From Cudoniella acicularis (taxonomy: Eukaryota; Ascomycota; Leotiomycetes; Helotiales; Helotiaceae), in contig JAAMPI010000183.1 in assembly GCA_013054445.1 (NCBI GenBank), positions 1 through 54,603 of the forward strand: a stretch of DNA of 54,603 bases, read 5' to 3'. The first letter of the stretch is position 1; each line of letters opens with the position of its first letter. Under the pieces are notes generated by a model, which saw nothing but the letters and a program-made list of their open reading frames with translations, made no database searches and had not been told where the DNA came from. Position numbers and translations under genes: made by a program. Of this stretch, positions 51,972-54,603 are shown in pieces.

Positions 51972-54603
51972 ATCAAACTGACCGTCCACCGGCCGCTTCA
52001 ACCTATTCTCTCCTCACCCTGGATCAAAGAAATACCATCAGAATAGCTTGGCATGGTTATCTTACGCGAAGTCGGCAATGAAGACTCACGAGGAAGTTCA
52101 GCTAGGTTTCAAAGCATCAGAAATTCTTTCCGAGTTTCCATTCCTAGATCCTTGGATTATCCACAGAACCCAAGATATTAGAGCCACTAAAATTCATTTT
52201 TGTTCTTTGGTCTGAAAGCATCCTTAAACTTTGAACTGCTCACAGAATTTGGGGTATTGAGACTTGGAAGTACTAAACATGTTTATTGTTTTGTCTGAAA
52301 GCAGAGCGGATAGAACGAGTTGTCGGAAACAAGAAGGAAAAATTGTTACTCATGGTTTTCGAATCCGGCTGCTTTCGATTGAAGCATGAGATGAGGAGGA
52401 AGTTGAAAAATGGTCAGTAAACGAACAAGAAACGACTTCAAAATAACATCATGTCGTGCCCCTACTAGCTCCGCTTGGAGTAGGAAGTTCGCAGTACCCC
52501 TGGAAGGGCTTTCGACCCAACTTTTAAGCCTCGGTTTGACTTTTCGGTTCATGTGACGACATTTCCTCCTTTTCAGTAGACTTCATCGTATTTCGAAGCG
52601 GGGGCAAGAACACAAAATCTGTTTGCTCCAAGTCAGCAAAATTTCCTGTGTTCTCGATCGAAATACACCTCGTCTCCACTAAGATCGAGCTCCTCAACAG
52701 TACGAAGATCATGAACTCATCGATTCCAGAGAACTGTTCAACTGACCGCTTGGCCGCATCTCAGATCTTCCCGTATGCTGTGCTCAAGAAGTTGCATATC
52801 GCCAGACTTCCAAGTCGGCGACCTGCGCCCAACGGTCATGATGAGTCGAATTAGGAATGTGAACATGAATTTCGTAATGGAAGTCTTCGGAACCGATTGT
52901 CTTTGGCACATGCCCGAAACAGGTCGTACCGTCTTCGGAATCTCTGCTGTCGTTCGGAGTACAATCTATCGGTGATGCCGAAACAAAATTCGTGAGCGGT
53001 CTGAGGAGAGCAATTGGTTGAAAGGATTTGGCCTGCCCCGAATCATGCCGTGAAGCTCTGATCACGACTTGATCTCCACACGTGATATCGATCCAAATGA
53101 CTTCCCAAAATGGATAGGCTTTGCGGCCCTCGGTCCACAACCACGTGTTGACTCTCCCAAATGTAGTGTCTGAAACAGATAATGAACACATCCCCGGGAC
53201 CATGCATGATGCAGAGGCTCCTTCTCACTTGGGACAGATCCCAAAGAAAAAACTCTTCAGATTCGACGCGTCATTCCAGATTACAGATATCCATAATTTC
53301 ATGCAGATAGCCTTTCTTTACTCGGTGAGATTGACACTCTGTTTGAAGTATGTTGTACCCGTGTTGTCACGATCATTACTCGGTCATGTAAAAAGTTTTC
53401 GCATTGTGATAAAATTTGAGCGCATTCGAGGAAGATCTTAGAAGATGGTCTATTGGAATTGCATAGATGATAGCGATCGGCGGGCTGACAGGCTGACAAC
53501 GGGGGAATCCCGTCTGATCGGTACAGCGGGCGGAGATTGCATTGCATTGCGCTGAATGGCCAAACGGCCGGAACAGAAGCCGGTGAGAGCAAGCCGACAA
53601 CCCCTGATGGCCTGAATCAGATGAACGTGCCTTCGGCCTTGCTTTGGGCCTTGGAGGCTTGGAGGCTTGGAGTTGTGGACTGTAGATTGTGATGGTGGAT
53701 GCGAGATTCCAAGAGAAACATTTGCGCTATGCAGGTAGCACCGTTGCAGGTTGCAGCCTGCAGAGTTCGCACGTTGTGGGTCTTCTAGAAGGTCTCGGTA
53801 GAACAAATTTCGGACTTGCTTTTTAGTGAGGCTGTCCTTGGGCCTTGGCGCTGGGATGACGGGGGCGTGGGTGTGGGAGACAGTGGAACCTTCAACCGTG
53901 CAACGGCAGATGAAAGAAACGTCGTGGACGAGTGGATGGAAGAAGTTGATCGCAGCCGGACGGATAGCCGCAGGCGCAGCGGAGGCTAGATAGAGACTAT
54001 GAGCAGCGAGCAACGAGACTAGAGATGAAAAGGGGGGGCTGTCAGCAAGGCAACCTGGACAGCAGTACCAGAAAACGTGCACCCCAGTGTTGGAGGCTGG
54101 TGGGTAGTGTTGAAGAATTCTATGACCCCAGTGTCTTCAGGCTTGTTGGGATCTTGCATGGCTGTCATGCCCGGGCCGTTTCCTTTGCTTCCAGCGTTTC
54201 CAGATGTTCCAAGTCGAGTTGCACGGCATCCCAGCTGCTCGTGCCGTGGTTCGGCCTGCGTCGTGCAAGCTGCACCCAACCTGCGCCAAAACGGACGCAC
54301 CTGAGAAGGCTTGGCTGGTGCGATGGTGAAAAACCTTTGATGCTGTGTTGAATCTTCTTCGTTTCTTCGAAATGTGTTCGGTGCAGGGACTCAGGGATGC
54401 GGAAACTATCTCTTTGGGTTGGCTGATGCAGCTTGGAATTTCGATGGCTTCCACGCGAGCCCAGGATGCTGCGTCGAGGCATGGAAGCCTGCAAGAATAG
54501 CCTTCGTACGCTAGAAGCTGGCTGCCACCCGCCATCAGTAAATGCTTGAGCGCAAGCCTGCGATGCACTCGGGTGGCTAAGTCGAGAGGTGGAGAGAGAA
54601 ACC
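51972..54603. other. Terminal stretch, no supported gene
   Basis: Many overlapping short frames on both strands but no recognisable motif or splice chain. The best minus-strand frame is 52784-53203 (139 codons from ATG), with coding-like WLWTEGRKAYPFWEVIW; it is listed separately. The GC-rich right end (53450-54600) resembles a promoter or UTR of a gene beyond the window. Confidence 0.4.
52784..53203 (-). CDS. Uncertain hypothetical ORF
   Basis: An ATG-initiated frame of 139 codons, MVPGMCSLSVSDTTFG to LEVWRYATS. Part of it (NTWLWTEGRKAYPFWEVIW, then CGDQVVIRASRHDSG) has the feel of a real protein, but a plus-strand frame overlaps it and no family is recognised. It could be an exon of a multi-exon gene or a relic. 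Confidence 0.22.
   Translation of the reverse strand: MVPGMCSLSVSDTTFGRVNTWLWTEGRKAYPFWEVIWIDITCGDQVVIRASRHDSGQAKSFQPIALLRPLTNFVSASPIDCTPNDSRDSEDGTTCFGHVPKTIGSEDFHYEIHVHIPNSTHHDRWAQVADLEVWRYATS

Noticed and set aside
53450..54082. Minus-strand open frame of 210 codons
   Set aside because: Low-complexity Ala/Ser/Pro/Arg sequence without domains, overlapping plus-strand frames; no support.

Overview
The window is nuclear DNA of a filamentous ascomycete. The evidence is short introns (about 45-65 nt, GTRNGT donors, CTRAY-like branch sites just before the 3' AG), protein families restricted to or typical of Pezizomycotina (HET domain, CFEM, perilipin-like CAP20, Mtr-type AAAP permease, NACHT/STAND), and transposon and gene relics carrying CAA/CAG/TGG-to-stop changes of the kind left by repeat-induced point mutation (RIP). 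A Leotiomycetes-like host is my guess; nothing in the window proves the class. All splice models here were worked out by eye from frame, splice sites and family similarity.

Layout. 1-4.1 kb: no gene I can support. 4.1-25.9 kb is a housekeeping block: a 942-aa nuclear-looking protein with two KEN boxes and a PP1-docking-like motif (minus), head to head with mitoribosomal mrp10 (plus, three exons); the Cdc42 exchange factor Cdc24 (minus, four exons), head to head with an F-box/WD40 ubiquitin-ligase subunit of the FWD-1/beta-TrCP type (plus); the G-patch splicing factor TFIP11/Ntr1 (plus); a large disordered fungal protein (minus); and a 2OG-Fe(II) oxygenase-like protein whose proximal iron-binding His appears replaced by Tyr. 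26-31 kb holds two surface-type membrane genes: a CFEM protein with a frameshift at a G8 tract, and a type II membrane protein with a lectin-like ectodomain.

31-54.6 kb is accessory in character: a HET-domain gene, a small membrane protein, a protein kinase broken by two frameshifts, CAP20/perilipin, an AT-rich stretch with a RIP-damaged, internally deleted Tc1/mariner-type element nested in a tandem repeat, a small hypothetical gene, an amino-acid permease, and a NACHT/STAND gene with two in-frame stops. The kinase promoter plus first exon (36148-36480) has a mutated, inverted second copy at 48158-48498, directly upstream of the NACHT gene. 52-54.6 kb has no convincing gene.

How the genes relate: Cdc24 (polarity) and the F-box protein share a 0.8-kb divergent promoter; the 942-aa protein and mrp10 share one of about 0.37 kb. 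The HET, kinase and NACHT loci are families common in fungal allorecognition and regulated cell death, and two of the three are decayed here. I found no CRISPR array, rRNA or tRNA.
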